Below the pieces are notes generated by a model. The model did no database searches, had not been told where the DNA came from, and was given only the letters and a program-made list of their open reading frames with translations. The position numbers and the translations under genes are program-made. This document shows, piece by piece, positions 40,146 to 47,694 of a stretch of 52,079 bases of DNA; within the stretch, counting starts at the first letter, position 1, and each line of letters begins with the position of its first letter. The DNA comes from Corynebacterium sp. UBA2622 (lineage in GTDB: Bacteria > Actinomycetota > Actinomycetes > Mycobacteriales > Mycobacteriaceae): positions 2,648 through 54,726 of the forward strand of contig NZ_DDJO01000001.1 in assembly GCF_002339505.1 (NCBI RefSeq), given 5' to 3'.

Positions 40146-41465
40146 CTAACCTAGCGCCGGGTTGTAGCGCAGGCAGTTGCGCACGGGGTTGCACTCGGTG
40201 GCGATGCGGATGTTCTCGGAGATGCGCCCGGCCTCGCGCAGCTCGTAGAGGCTGGTGACCATGCGGTCGCGGATGTCGAGCGGGGAGAGCGTGTTGACGT
40301 AGATCTTCGTGCCGCCCTCGAAACCGGCGAGGGTGGACACCCGCCACTTCAGGTTCACGCGCAGAGGCATGGAGATGTCGAGGTCAATTGGTTTGTAGTG
40401 CCACTCCTCGTTGCAGGCCACCCGCGGGCCGGTGGCGGCGTGCGCGGCGTGGAGGAGGTCGGAGAACCCGCGGATCTCCTCGGGGCTCTGCTCCCACGGT
40501 TCGGCCGCCGGGGACTTGGAATAGACCACCATCGTCGGGTAGCGGTGGCCCACCCCGGCGATCAGGATGGCGTGGTCCGTCTCGGCGATGACGAGGTTGT
40601 TGTAGAAGGCGTGGTTGACCCCGTACTCGTTGTACATGTTGTGGTTCTGGCGCAGCTTCTCGATCTCCCGGTCGTTCTGCGCCCCCCGCTCGTCGATGGC
40701 CACGAGCTGCTTGTGCAGGTGGTCGAAGGAGGCGCCGGCGGGGGCGAGCCAGTTCTGGAACACGGCCACGTAGGGCGCGTAACGGTTCTGGTCGTAGAGG
40801 TCGCGTATCGCGTCGATGGTGAGCAGGATGAAGCCGTGGTGCTCGTCCGGGGTGAGGGTGCCCGAGGAGGCGAGCTGGGAGTCGTCGGTTGCTCCGTCGA
40901 CGAAGTGGCGCCGCCCGATGATCACGTCGTGGCCGCCGCCGAAGAAGGAGGGGGCGAGACCGAGCAGCTCATCCTCGCTCGCTCCCTCGGCCTTCGCGCC
41001 CCGGCGCATGCGGGCGATCTTGAGCAGGTGCTCCCGGCCCTCCGGATCGGCGAGGTAGGAGTCCATCCACCAGCGCTGCTCGTCGGATAGCTCGTAACCG
41101 TAATTCTTGTTCCAGTAGGTGTAGGAGACGATCTCGAAGAGGTTCGGGATGCGCCGGAATTCCGCCGGCTCCGCCGCGACCTGGCTGGGCAGGAGGTGGC
41201 GGAGGATCTTCCAGTCCTCCCCGATGCGCACGATGCGCGCCTTCTCGGGCGGGGTCGAGAGCATGTTGCCGGAGCAGAATGCGCAGGTGTCGGTGAAGTC
41301 CTCCCCGCTGAGCGGGCGCGCGTCCGTCACGGGTTTGCTCAGCGGGCGGTCCCCCCGCCCGGGGACGGTCCACACCTCCGTGCCCGAGAACGGGTTGATC
41401 TGCTTGATGGTCCCGTCCGCCATCGTCAGCAGCGGCTCGGTGTGTCCGTGGATGAAGGAAGTCAT
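40146..41465 (-). CDS. DUF4921 / galactose-1-phosphate uridylyltransferase-like protein
   Basis: 439 residues, HIT-superfamily nucleotidyltransferase type. A probable zinc pair (Cys61, Cys64 in TCAFCSGN) and the sequence FDHLHKQ (His249-Leu-His251-Lys-Gln253) match the GalT pattern HxHxQ, in which the second His carries the nucleotidyl group. Full-length similarity to classical GalT is weak and no galK or galE is nearby, so the sugar or other substrate is open. TACCCT ends 8 nt before ATG 41465. The gene is divergent from the 132-residue protein gene only 31 bp away. Confidence 0.8.
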   Translation of the reverse strand: MTSFIHGHTEPLLTMADGTIKQINPFSGTEVWTVPGRGDRPLSKPVTDARPLSGEDFTDTCAFCSGNMLSTPPEKARIVRIGEDWKILRHLLPSQVAAEPAEFRRIPNLFEIVSYTYWNKNYGYELSDEQRWWMDSYLADPEGREHLLKIARMRRGAKAEGASEDELLGLAPSFFGGGHDVIIGRRHFVDGATDDSQLASSGTLTPDEHHGFILLTIDAIRDLYDQNRYAPYVAVFQNWLAPAGASFDHLHKQLVAIDERGAQNDREIEKLRQNHNMYNEYGVNHAFYNNLVIAETDHAILIAGVGHRYPTMVVYSKSPAAEPWEQSPEEIRGFSDLLHAAHAATGPRVACNEEWHYKPIDLDISMPLRVNLKWRVSTLAGFEGGTKIYVNTLSPLDIRDRMVTSLYELREAGRISENIRIATECNPVRNCLRYNPALG

Positions 41466-41496
41466 GACACTCAAGGGTATTGGTTAGCCTGGATCC
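41466..41496. promoter_or_regulatory. Minimal divergent double promoter (31 bp)
   Basis: Between the two start codons lie TACCCT on the minus strand (41479-41474, 8 nt from its ATG) and TAGCCT on the plus strand (41485-41490, 6 nt from its ATG). The two -10 boxes are 5 bp apart. Each -35 must fall on or inside the opposite start codon. Confidence 0.6.
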
Positions 41497-41895
41497 ATGC
41501 CGATCATCCAGTTCGATGTCCTCGTCCCCGACCCGGCCGCCGGCGAGGTGGCCGCCGCGTTCCAGCGCGCCCTCGACATCCTCGTGCGCCGCGGGATGCT
41601 CACCTCGGGGAGCGTGGAGCACGCGGAGCCGCCGCTTCTCGACGCCCCCATCCTCTCCCAGCTCAGGGAGGTCTACCGCGCAGACCGGGGGGCGGACCCC
41701 GACGCGGATGGTGCCCGGGCCCACCGCTTCCGCATCGAGGCGGGCGGGGCGGACAGCTACAACAGGCTGGCGATGGGGCTCTCGCGCGTGCTCACGCCGA
41801 AGGCGAGCCTGCCGAAGGACCCAGCCGCCCTCATGCTCCAGGAGCGTTACGAAGTTGCCTCCATTTACCCCTGGACGGTCGAGATCCTCAGGTAA
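41497..41895 (+). CDS. Conserved hypothetical protein (132 aa)
   Basis: Small soluble protein, no known motif. It starts PIIQFDVLVPDPAAGEVAAAFQ and has mixed alpha/beta character without Cys. ATG 41497 follows a TAGCCT hexamer by 6 nt. The last 31 bp overlap the 3' end of the glycerate kinase gene on the other strand. Because its promoter is shared with the GalT-like gene, the two may be expressed together. Reality of the gene is supported by the promoter, the intact frame and the compact fit between neighbours. Confidence 0.7.
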   Translation: MPIIQFDVLVPDPAAGEVAAAFQRALDILVRRGMLTSGSVEHAEPPLLDAPILSQLREVYRADRGADPDADGARAHRFRIEAGGADSYNRLAMGLSRVLTPKASLPKDPAALMLQERYEVASIYPWTVEILR

Positions 41896-43010
41896 TCCAC
41901 GGCGATCCGCGCCCCGGCCCGGCGCAGCTGCTCCGCCGTGTCGTCGAGGTCCTCGAGCTCGACCCCGATGACGCCCTCCGGCAGGTCGTGTTCGATGGAC
42001 CCGGCGGCGACCGCTGCCGTCGTTCCGGCCCGCGAGGCGAGGTCCAGGACGGTTGAGACGACCTTGCCCTCCGGGCTCTGGTCGTCGAAGCGGCCCTCGC
42101 CGGTGACCACCAGAGAGGCGTTCTCCAGCATTTCCCCCAACCCGTGGGTTTCGGCGATCAGCTTGGCGCCTGCCACGACGCTGACGTGGTCGTCGTTTCC
42201 GTGCAGTAGCCGCGACAGCCAGGTGATGCCCACGGCGATTCCGCCGGCGGCACCCGCACCCGGGGCGGCGGGGTCGACCCCGGTGACTTCGCACAACCGG
42301 GCCAGGCCGCGGTCGAGCAGCTCGACATCCCCGTCGTCCGCGCCCTTCTGGGGGCCGAACACCCGCGCGGCGCCGCGTTCGCCGGTTGCAGGGACGAGGG
42401 CGTCGGCAAGCAGGACCCAGTCCACGGACCCCGCCGGGATGTTGAGGGTGGCGGTGTCGAAGTCGGCGAGGTCGACGAGTCCGCCACCGCCGGGCGTGAG
42501 GTTGTAGCCGGCGGCATTGACCGGTTGCGCGCCGAGGGCGACGAGGATGCCGGTGCCGCCGTCGATGGTGGCGGAGCCGCCGAGACCGAGGACGATGCGG
42601 GTGGCCCCGCGGGTCTGCGCGTCGGCGATGAGCACGCCGGTGCCGTAGGTGTCGCCGCGCAGCGGGACGGGATTGTCCTTCACCGCGGGCAGGCCGCTCG
42701 CGGCGGAGACGTCGATGAATGCGGTGGAGGTGGCGGCGTCGTAGGTGTAGGTGGCCTCCGTGAGCCGCCCCGCGGCATCGGTGGTGGGGAGGGTGACGCG
42801 CTCGCCCGAGAAGAGCCCGGAGGTTCCCTCTCCGCCGTCCGCCATGGGGACAAGGGTGATGTCGGCATCCTTGATGATGCTGCGGACACCCTCGCCGAGC
42901 CATTCGGCCGCCTCCCCGGCGCTCGCGGAGCCCTTGAAGGCGTCCGGGGCGATGATGACGGTGGGGGAGGGGGCCGGCCGCGTGGCGTCGCCGGAAGTGA
43001 TCTGCGTCAT
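41865..43010 (-). CDS. glxK: Glycerate kinase (type I, GlxK family)
   Basis: Phosphorylates D-glycerate. The 381-residue product begins, after a short tail, with VIIAPDAFKGSASAGEAA, and has PMADGGEGT, GLGGSATIDGGTG, FGPQKGA and VTGEGRFDDQS, all typical of the family. I chose ATG 43010 with GAAGGA 4-5 nt upstream; the longer start adds 34 residues of unrelated sequence. The last ten codons overlap a convergent gene by 31 bp. It is divergent from gdhA with 256 bp between. Confidence 0.92.
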   Translation of the reverse strand: MTQITSGDATRPAPSPTVIIAPDAFKGSASAGEAAEWLGEGVRSIIKDADITLVPMADGGEGTSGLFSGERVTLPTTDAAGRLTEATYTYDAATSTAFIDVSAASGLPAVKDNPVPLRGDTYGTGVLIADAQTRGATRIVLGLGGSATIDGGTGILVALGAQPVNAAGYNLTPGGGGLVDLADFDTATLNIPAGSVDWVLLADALVPATGERGAARVFGPQKGADDGDVELLDRGLARLCEVTGVDPAAPGAGAAGGIAVGITWLSRLLHGNDDHVSVVAGAKLIAETHGLGEMLENASLVVTGEGRFDDQSPEGKVVSTVLDLASRAGTTAAVAAGSIEHDLPEGVIGVELEDLDDTAEQLRRAGARIAVDYLRISTVQG

Positions 43011-43113
43011 ACTTTCCTTCGGGTTGTGGGACGGTCCGTCCCATGAAAGGTGTGGTGGGAACATGTTAGCCCCGTCGCACCCGGCCCCACGAAGGCCGGA
43101 CGCGGCAGGCATG

Positions 43114-43209
43114 GCCGAAGTATTTCGGCGAATACCTGTTGCGCATTCGGTTCCCGGGCGTATTGTTGGGGTCGTTGTAAACCTGCCGTTTGTTAGGTAT
43201 TCGGTTTAC
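43114..43209. promoter_or_regulatory. glxK/gdhA intergenic region with two inverted repeats
   Basis: GCCGAA/TTCGGC (43114-43119 and 43124-43129) form one tight palindrome. GTAAACC (43177-43183) and GGTTTAC (43203-43209) form a second, 19 bp apart, on either side of a TTAGGT/TAGGTAT stretch that is the likeliest gdhA -10. The second pair is placed like an operator on the gdhA promoter. No gene is seen in this 256-bp gap. Confidence 0.45.
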
Positions 43210-43266
43210 GGGGTGGCCCGACCGGGCGCGCCCACCTCATGATTCCGCTGTAGAAAGGTGCATTAC

Positions 43267-44613
43267 ATGCCCTCCATTGACCAGGAAGTAGCCGGCTACT
43301 ACGACAAGCTCCTCAAGCGCAATGCTGGCGAGCCCGAGTTCCACCAGGCTGTCGCCGAGGTTCTCGACTCCCTCAAAATCGTCCTGGAGAAGGACCCCCA
43401 CTACGCGGACTACGGCCTTATCGAGCGGCTCTGCGAGCCGGAGCGCCAGATCATCTTCCGCGTGCCGTGGATGGATGACAACAACAACATCCGCGTCAAC
43501 CGCGGTTTCCGTGTGCAGTTCAACTCCGCGCTCGGCCCCTACAAGGGTGGCCTGCGCTTCCACCCGTCGGTGAACCTGGGCATCATCAAGTTCCTCGGCT
43601 TCGAGCAGATCTTCAAGAACTCCCTGACCGGCCTGCCCATCGGCGGCGGCAAGGGCGGTTCCGACTTCGACCCGAAGGGCAAGTCCGAGGGCGAGGTCAT
43701 GCGCTTCTGCCAGTCCTTCATGTCTGAGCTGTGGCGCCACATCGGCGAGTACCGTGACGTGCCGGCCGGTGACATCGGCGTCGGCGGCCGCGAGATCGGT
43801 TACCTCTTCGGTCAGTACCGTCGCCTGGCCAACCAGCACGAGTCCGGGGTCCTCACCGGCAAGGGGCTGACATGGGGTGGTTCCCTCGTGCGCACCGAGG
43901 CCACCGGATACGGCTGCGTCTACTTCACCGACGAGATGATGAAGGCCCGCGGCGAGTCCCTCGACGGCGCCAAGGTCATCGTCTCCGGCTCCGGCAACGT
44001 CGCCATCTACGCCATCGAGAAGGCCCAGGAGCTCGGCGCCACCGTCGTCGGCTTCTCGGACTCCTCCGGATGGGTCGAGACTCCGAACGGCGTGGATGTC
44101 GAGCTGCTCAAGGACGTCAAGGAAAACCGCCGCGAGCGCGTCACCGCATACGTCGATGAGACCCAGGGCGCAACCTTCCACGACTCCGGCAGCATCTGGG
44201 ACCTCTCCGCTGATGTGGCGCTGCCCTGCGCCACCCAGAACGAGCTCTCCGGCGAGCACGCCAAGAAGCTCGTCTCCAACGGTGTGAAATACGTCGCCGA
44301 GGGCGCCAACATGCCGTCCACGCCGGAGGCCATCGAGGTCTACCGCGAGAACAAGGTCAGCTTCGGCCCGGGCAAGGCCGCCAACGCCGGCGGCGTGGCC
44401 ACCTCCGCACTGGAGATGCAGCAGAACGCCTCGCGAGACTCCTGGACCTTCGATTACACGGATCAGCGGCTGCACCAGATCATGTCGAACATCTTCAAGA
44501 TGTCCGACGAGACCGCCAAGGAGTACGACCGCGAGGGCGACTACGTGGTGGGCGCCAACATCGCGGGCTTCAAGAAGGTCGCTGACGCGATGCTCGCTCA
44601 GGGTGTGATCTAA
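43267..44613 (+). CDS. gdhA: NADP-type glutamate dehydrogenase
   Basis: Assimilates ammonium onto 2-oxoglutarate to give glutamate. 448 residues, hexameric class. FNSALGPYKGGLRFHPSV, the catalytic lysine in PIGGGKGGSDFDP (Lys129), TGKGLTWGGS and the Rossmann VSGSGNVA are all present. Very close to the C. glutamicum enzyme as I recall it, including the end ANIAGFKKVADAMLAQGVI. ATG 43267 has GAAAGG 8 nt upstream; GTG 43258 is a less likely earlier start. Codon choice looks optimised, as expected for an abundant enzyme. Confidence 0.96.
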   Translation: MPSIDQEVAGYYDKLLKRNAGEPEFHQAVAEVLDSLKIVLEKDPHYADYGLIERLCEPERQIIFRVPWMDDNNNIRVNRGFRVQFNSALGPYKGGLRFHPSVNLGIIKFLGFEQIFKNSLTGLPIGGGKGGSDFDPKGKSEGEVMRFCQSFMSELWRHIGEYRDVPAGDIGVGGREIGYLFGQYRRLANQHESGVLTGKGLTWGGSLVRTEATGYGCVYFTDEMMKARGESLDGAKVIVSGSGNVAIYAIEKAQELGATVVGFSDSSGWVETPNGVDVELLKDVKENRRERVTAYVDETQGATFHDSGSIWDLSADVALPCATQNELSGEHAKKLVSNGVKYVAEGANMPSTPEAIEVYRENKVSFGPGKAANAGGVATSALEMQQNASRDSWTFDYTDQRLHQIMSNIFKMSDETAKEYDREGDYVVGANIAGFKKVADAMLAQGVI

Positions 44614-44651
44614 ACCCGCGCGTGCCATCGCGGCCCCGCGCCTGAGACCAG

Positions 44652-44657
44652 TACGCT
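44652..44657 (+). promoter_or_regulatory. Putative -10 of sepIVA (TACGCT)
   Basis: TACGCT ends 8 nt before ATG 44666. The in-frame TTG at 44657 overlaps the hexamer and is not a likely start. Confidence 0.55.
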
Positions 44658-44665
44658 TGGAAGTT

Positions 44666-45463
44666 ATGTACCGCGTTTTTGAATCCCTCGATGAACTCGT
44701 CCGCACGGTGGAGCAGGCCTACGGCGTGCCCATGACCGCAAACTGCATGGTCCCGCGCAACGACATGCTCGCGCTTCTCGACGACCTGCGCAACGCGCTG
44801 CCCGTCGAGATCGACGATGCACAGGATGTGCTGGACCAGCAGGACGAGATCCTTCGGGGGGCGCAGGAGCGTGCCAACACCCTGGTCGCGGACGCGGAGG
44901 ACGAGGCGGACCGCATCATGCGCGACGTCCACAATCAGACGGAGAGCATGCTCTCCGACGCCCAGAGTCGCGCCACCCTGCTCGTCTCCAACGCGGAGGA
45001 GGATGCGGAGCGCACCATCGCGCGCGCCCATGAGGAGGCGGATGCCGAGGTCGCCGCCGCCCGCACCGAGGCCGAGCGCCTGGTGGAAAGCGGCAACCAG
45101 GAGTACCAGCGCAGTGTGGACGACGGCCTCGCTGACCAGCAGCGCCTCATCAGCGAGTCGGAGGTGATGCGCCGCGCCGACGAGGAGGCCCGCCGACTGG
45201 TCGAGAGCGCCCACACGGATTCCTCCCGCATGCGCAGCGAGTGCGACGACTACGTGGACTCCAAGCTCGCGGAGTTCGAGGAAAGCCTCTCGGCCGTCCT
45301 GCGCACCGTGTCCTCGGACCGCTCGGCTCTGCGCCGGGGCGCGGGTGTCTCGGGGGACGGCTACGAGCGCTACGGCCGCTCGGACCGCGCGGAGCGCCAC
45401 GAATACACCCGCCGCCCGCGCACGGGGCAGGCGCCGCAGGCGGACGCGGACCCGGATTACTAG
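44666..45463 (+). CDS. sepIVA: SepIVA-like DivIVA-domain cell division protein
   Basis: 265 residues. An N-terminal DivIVA-like segment (MYRVFESLDELVRTVEQAYG, about 1-50; NDMLALLDDLRNALP) is followed by a long acidic coiled coil (about 50-220) with many repeats of the form DAExxADRI, and an Arg-rich tail. In M. tuberculosis the homologue Rv2927c/SepIVA acts at the septum and stands next to the same DUF177-rnc-fpg genes. That shared order supports the call. The coiled coil suggests self-assembly at the membrane or septum. Confidence 0.85.
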   Translation: MYRVFESLDELVRTVEQAYGVPMTANCMVPRNDMLALLDDLRNALPVEIDDAQDVLDQQDEILRGAQERANTLVADAEDEADRIMRDVHNQTESMLSDAQSRATLLVSNAEEDAERTIARAHEEADAEVAAARTEAERLVESGNQEYQRSVDDGLADQQRLISESEVMRRADEEARRLVESAHTDSSRMRSECDDYVDSKLAEFEESLSAVLRTVSSDRSALRRGAGVSGDGYERYGRSDRAERHEYTRRPRTGQAPQADADPDY

Positions 45464-45479
45464 GCCCGCAGAATCGTTG

Positions 45480-45485
45480 TAGGGT
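45480..45485 (+). promoter_or_regulatory. Putative -10 of the DUF177 gene (TAGGGT)
   Basis: TAGGGT ends 10 nt before ATG 45496, in the 32-bp gap after sepIVA. Confidence 0.45.
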
Positions 45486-45495
45486 AGTGGCTGTT

Positions 45496-46032
45496 ATGGC
45501 TACTAACCCCTTTGTCTTCGACGTCGCCGAGGTGCTCAACGGCGACGGCATGCCGGTCACGCTGACGCAGACCGGCCCGTCCCCGTCGCGAATCGGACCC
45601 GAGATGATCGCCCTGCCGGAGGGCGGGGAGGTCACCGTCGAGGCATTCGTTACCCCGCTTGGCTCGGGGGTCATGGTCGATGCCACGGCAACCGGCACGC
45701 TCGAGGGGGAGTGCGTCCGCTGCCTCGCCCGTCTCACGCCGGAGTTCAGCGCCTCAGTCAACCAGGTGTTCGCCGGTGACGAGGACTTCATCGTCGGTGA
45801 CCCCGCCAGCGACGAGGACCTCGGTTCGGGCGACGAGGTGCCGGTCATGGTCGGTTCCACCGTCAACCTCGAACAGGCCTTCGTGGACGAGATGGGTCTG
45901 ACGCTGCCCTTCAACCCCACCTGCGAGCCGGAGTGCCCGGAGGACACAGCGGTTCCCGAGCCCGATGGATTGGCGGGGGAGGACAATGATCTCGTCGACC
46001 CCCGATGGGCGGGGCTGGAGAAGTTCCTGTGA
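45496..46032 (+). CDS. yceD: YceD/DUF177 family protein
   Basis: 178 residues. Contains the family's ECVRCL motif (two Cys) and a second Cys pair in CEPECPE, with the characteristic end DPRWAGLEKFL. YceD homologues are linked to 23S rRNA maturation in plants and some bacteria. In many genomes yceD precedes rpmF, but here it overlaps rnc by 4 nt (GTGA), joining it to RNase III. The central acidic loop (GDEDFIVGDPASDEDLGSGD) is longer than average. Confidence 0.88.
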   Translation: MATNPFVFDVAEVLNGDGMPVTLTQTGPSPSRIGPEMIALPEGGEVTVEAFVTPLGSGVMVDATATGTLEGECVRCLARLTPEFSASVNQVFAGDEDFIVGDPASDEDLGSGDEVPVMVGSTVNLEQAFVDEMGLTLPFNPTCEPECPEDTAVPEPDGLAGEDNDLVDPRWAGLEKFL

Positions 46033-46802
46033 GCCGGGGGTCCCGGCGGTCAAGGAAGCAGCGCATATCCGGTGAGGAGGCCTGGGAGGCCGCCTTTGCC
46101 GCCGTCGACCACGGCCCGCTGCTGGAAACGCTCGGCGTCGATCTCGAGGCGGACCTCCTGCGTCTCGCGCTGACCCACCGCTCCTTCGCAAACGAGCACG
46201 ACCAGCTTCCCAACAATGAGCGTCTCGAGTTCGTCGGCGATGCCGTTCTCGGCCTCTCCGTCGCGAACGAGCTTTTCCAGCGCTACCCCTCGCGGCCCGA
46301 GTCCGACCTCTCGCCCATGCGGGCCCGGGTGGTCTCGCGTTACGCGCTGGCCGACGTCGCGCGCGGCATCGGACTCGGGGAGCACATCCTCCTCGGCAGG
46401 GGCGAGGAGGTCACGGGCGGCCGCGACAAGGACTCGATCCTCGCCGACACAACGGAGGCCGTCCTCGGCGCGATCTACCGCCAGCACGGTTTCGAGACGG
46501 CCCGGGGGGTCATCCTCCGGCTCTTCGGCACGAAGATGGACGAGGCGCAGCGCACCCAGGACTGGAAGACCGTTCTGCAGGAGCGCGTGGCCGAGCTGGG
46601 CGGGCCGCAGCCCGAGTACCGGGCGACTGTGGAGGGCCCGGAGCACGAGCAGGTGTTCACCGCCGAGGTCATCATCGGAACGCGGGCGCGCGGGACCGGA
46701 CGGGGCCAGAACAAGAAGACAGCCGAGCAGAACGCCGCCCGCGAGGCCGTCTTCTTCCTCCACGACCATCCAGAGACCGTCGCGCTGCCCGCCGGGAAGT
46801 AG
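46029..46802 (+). CDS. rnc: Ribonuclease III
   Basis: Double-strand-specific endoribonuclease for rRNA and mRNA processing. 257 residues. The catalytic signature NERLEFVGDAVLGL and a second acidic site DTTEAVLGAIY are followed by a C-terminal double-stranded RNA-binding domain (about 180-250; NKKTAEQNAAREA). I use GTG 46029, which overlaps the yceD stop and has GGAG about 8 nt upstream. N-terminal 20 residues are basic. mutM starts 2 nt after the stop. Confidence 0.95.
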   Translation: MSRGSRRSRKQRISGEEAWEAAFAAVDHGPLLETLGVDLEADLLRLALTHRSFANEHDQLPNNERLEFVGDAVLGLSVANELFQRYPSRPESDLSPMRARVVSRYALADVARGIGLGEHILLGRGEEVTGGRDKDSILADTTEAVLGAIYRQHGFETARGVILRLFGTKMDEAQRTQDWKTVLQERVAELGGPQPEYRATVEGPEHEQVFTAEVIIGTRARGTGRGQNKKTAEQNAAREAVFFLHDHPETVALPAGK

Positions 46803-46804
46803 CG

Positions 46805-47650
46805 GTGCCCGAGCTCCCCGAGGTCGAGGTTGTCCGCCGTGGCCTGGACACCCACCTCGTCGGCCGGACGTTCGACGGGGTCGAGGTCCTGCACCCCCGC
46901 GCGGTGCGCAACAACGCCGTCGACTTGGTTGACGTTCTCCCCGGCCTCACCGTCACCGGCACCGACAGGCGGGGCAAATTCCTCTGGCTCACGCTCTCCG
47001 ACTCCTCCGCGCTCGTCGTCCACCTGCGCATGAGCGGGCAGATGCTCGTCGGGCAGCCGGGCGCGGTGTCCAGCCCCCACCTGCGCATCCGGGCACGGCT
47101 GGGGGAGACGGAGCTCGCCTTCGTCGATCAGCGGACCTTCGGGTCATGGCAGTACGCGCAGCTTATCGACGACCCCTGGGACCCCGCAGGCAGAGCAATC
47201 CCCGCGACGGTCGCCCACGTCGCGCCCGACCCCTTCGAAGCGGGTTTCGATCCCGTGCGCGCAGCCCGCGCCATGAGGCGCCGGAATTCAGCGGTGAAGA
47301 CCGTCCTGCTCGATCAGACCCTGGTCAGCGGTATCGGCTCGATCTACGCGGACGAGGCGATGTGGGCGGCGGGGGTCAAACCCACCCGCCGCGCCCGGGC
47401 TCTGCGCCAGCGCGACGCCGTGCGCCTGCTCGAGGAGTCACGCGAGGTCATGGCTCGGGCGCTGGAGCAGGGGGGAACGAGTTTTGACTCCCTTTACGTC
47501 AACGTCAACGGGGCCTCGGGTTACTTCTCCCGCTCGTTGAATGCCTACGGGCGGGCGGGGAGCGAATGCCGCGCGTGCGGGACCGTCATGCGGCGGGTGG
47601 TGGTCAACGGACGCTCGAGCCATTACTGCCCGGCTTGCCAGGTTCTGTAG
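46805..47650 (+). CDS. mutM: Formamidopyrimidine-DNA glycosylase
   Basis: Bifunctional glycosylase/AP-lyase for 8-oxoguanine. 281 residues beginning PELPEVEVVRRGL, in which Pro2 and Glu3 are catalytic. The lysine in DRRGKFLWL, the H2TH region (SAVKTVLLDQTLVSGIGSIYADE) broken here by conserved Gly, and the C-terminal zinc finger (CRACG and CPACQ) are all intact. It starts with GTG 46805, GGGAAG 8 nt upstream, 2 nt after rnc. Confidence 0.95.
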   Translation: MPELPEVEVVRRGLDTHLVGRTFDGVEVLHPRAVRNNAVDLVDVLPGLTVTGTDRRGKFLWLTLSDSSALVVHLRMSGQMLVGQPGAVSSPHLRIRARLGETELAFVDQRTFGSWQYAQLIDDPWDPAGRAIPATVAHVAPDPFEAGFDPVRAARAMRRRNSAVKTVLLDQTLVSGIGSIYADEAMWAAGVKPTRRARALRQRDAVRLLEESREVMARALEQGGTSFDSLYVNVNGASGYFSRSLNAYGRAGSECRACGTVMRRVVVNGRSSHYCPACQVL

Positions 47651-47681
47651 CGCCCGGTGTGGTGAATCTCCCATTTACGTT

Positions 47682-47687
47682 TAAGAT
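47682..47687 (+). promoter_or_regulatory. Putative -10 of agcS (TAAGAT)
   Basis: TTTAAGATT context; TAAGAT ends 7 nt before ATG 47695. Confidence 0.65.
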
Positions 47688-47694
47688 TCCCCAC

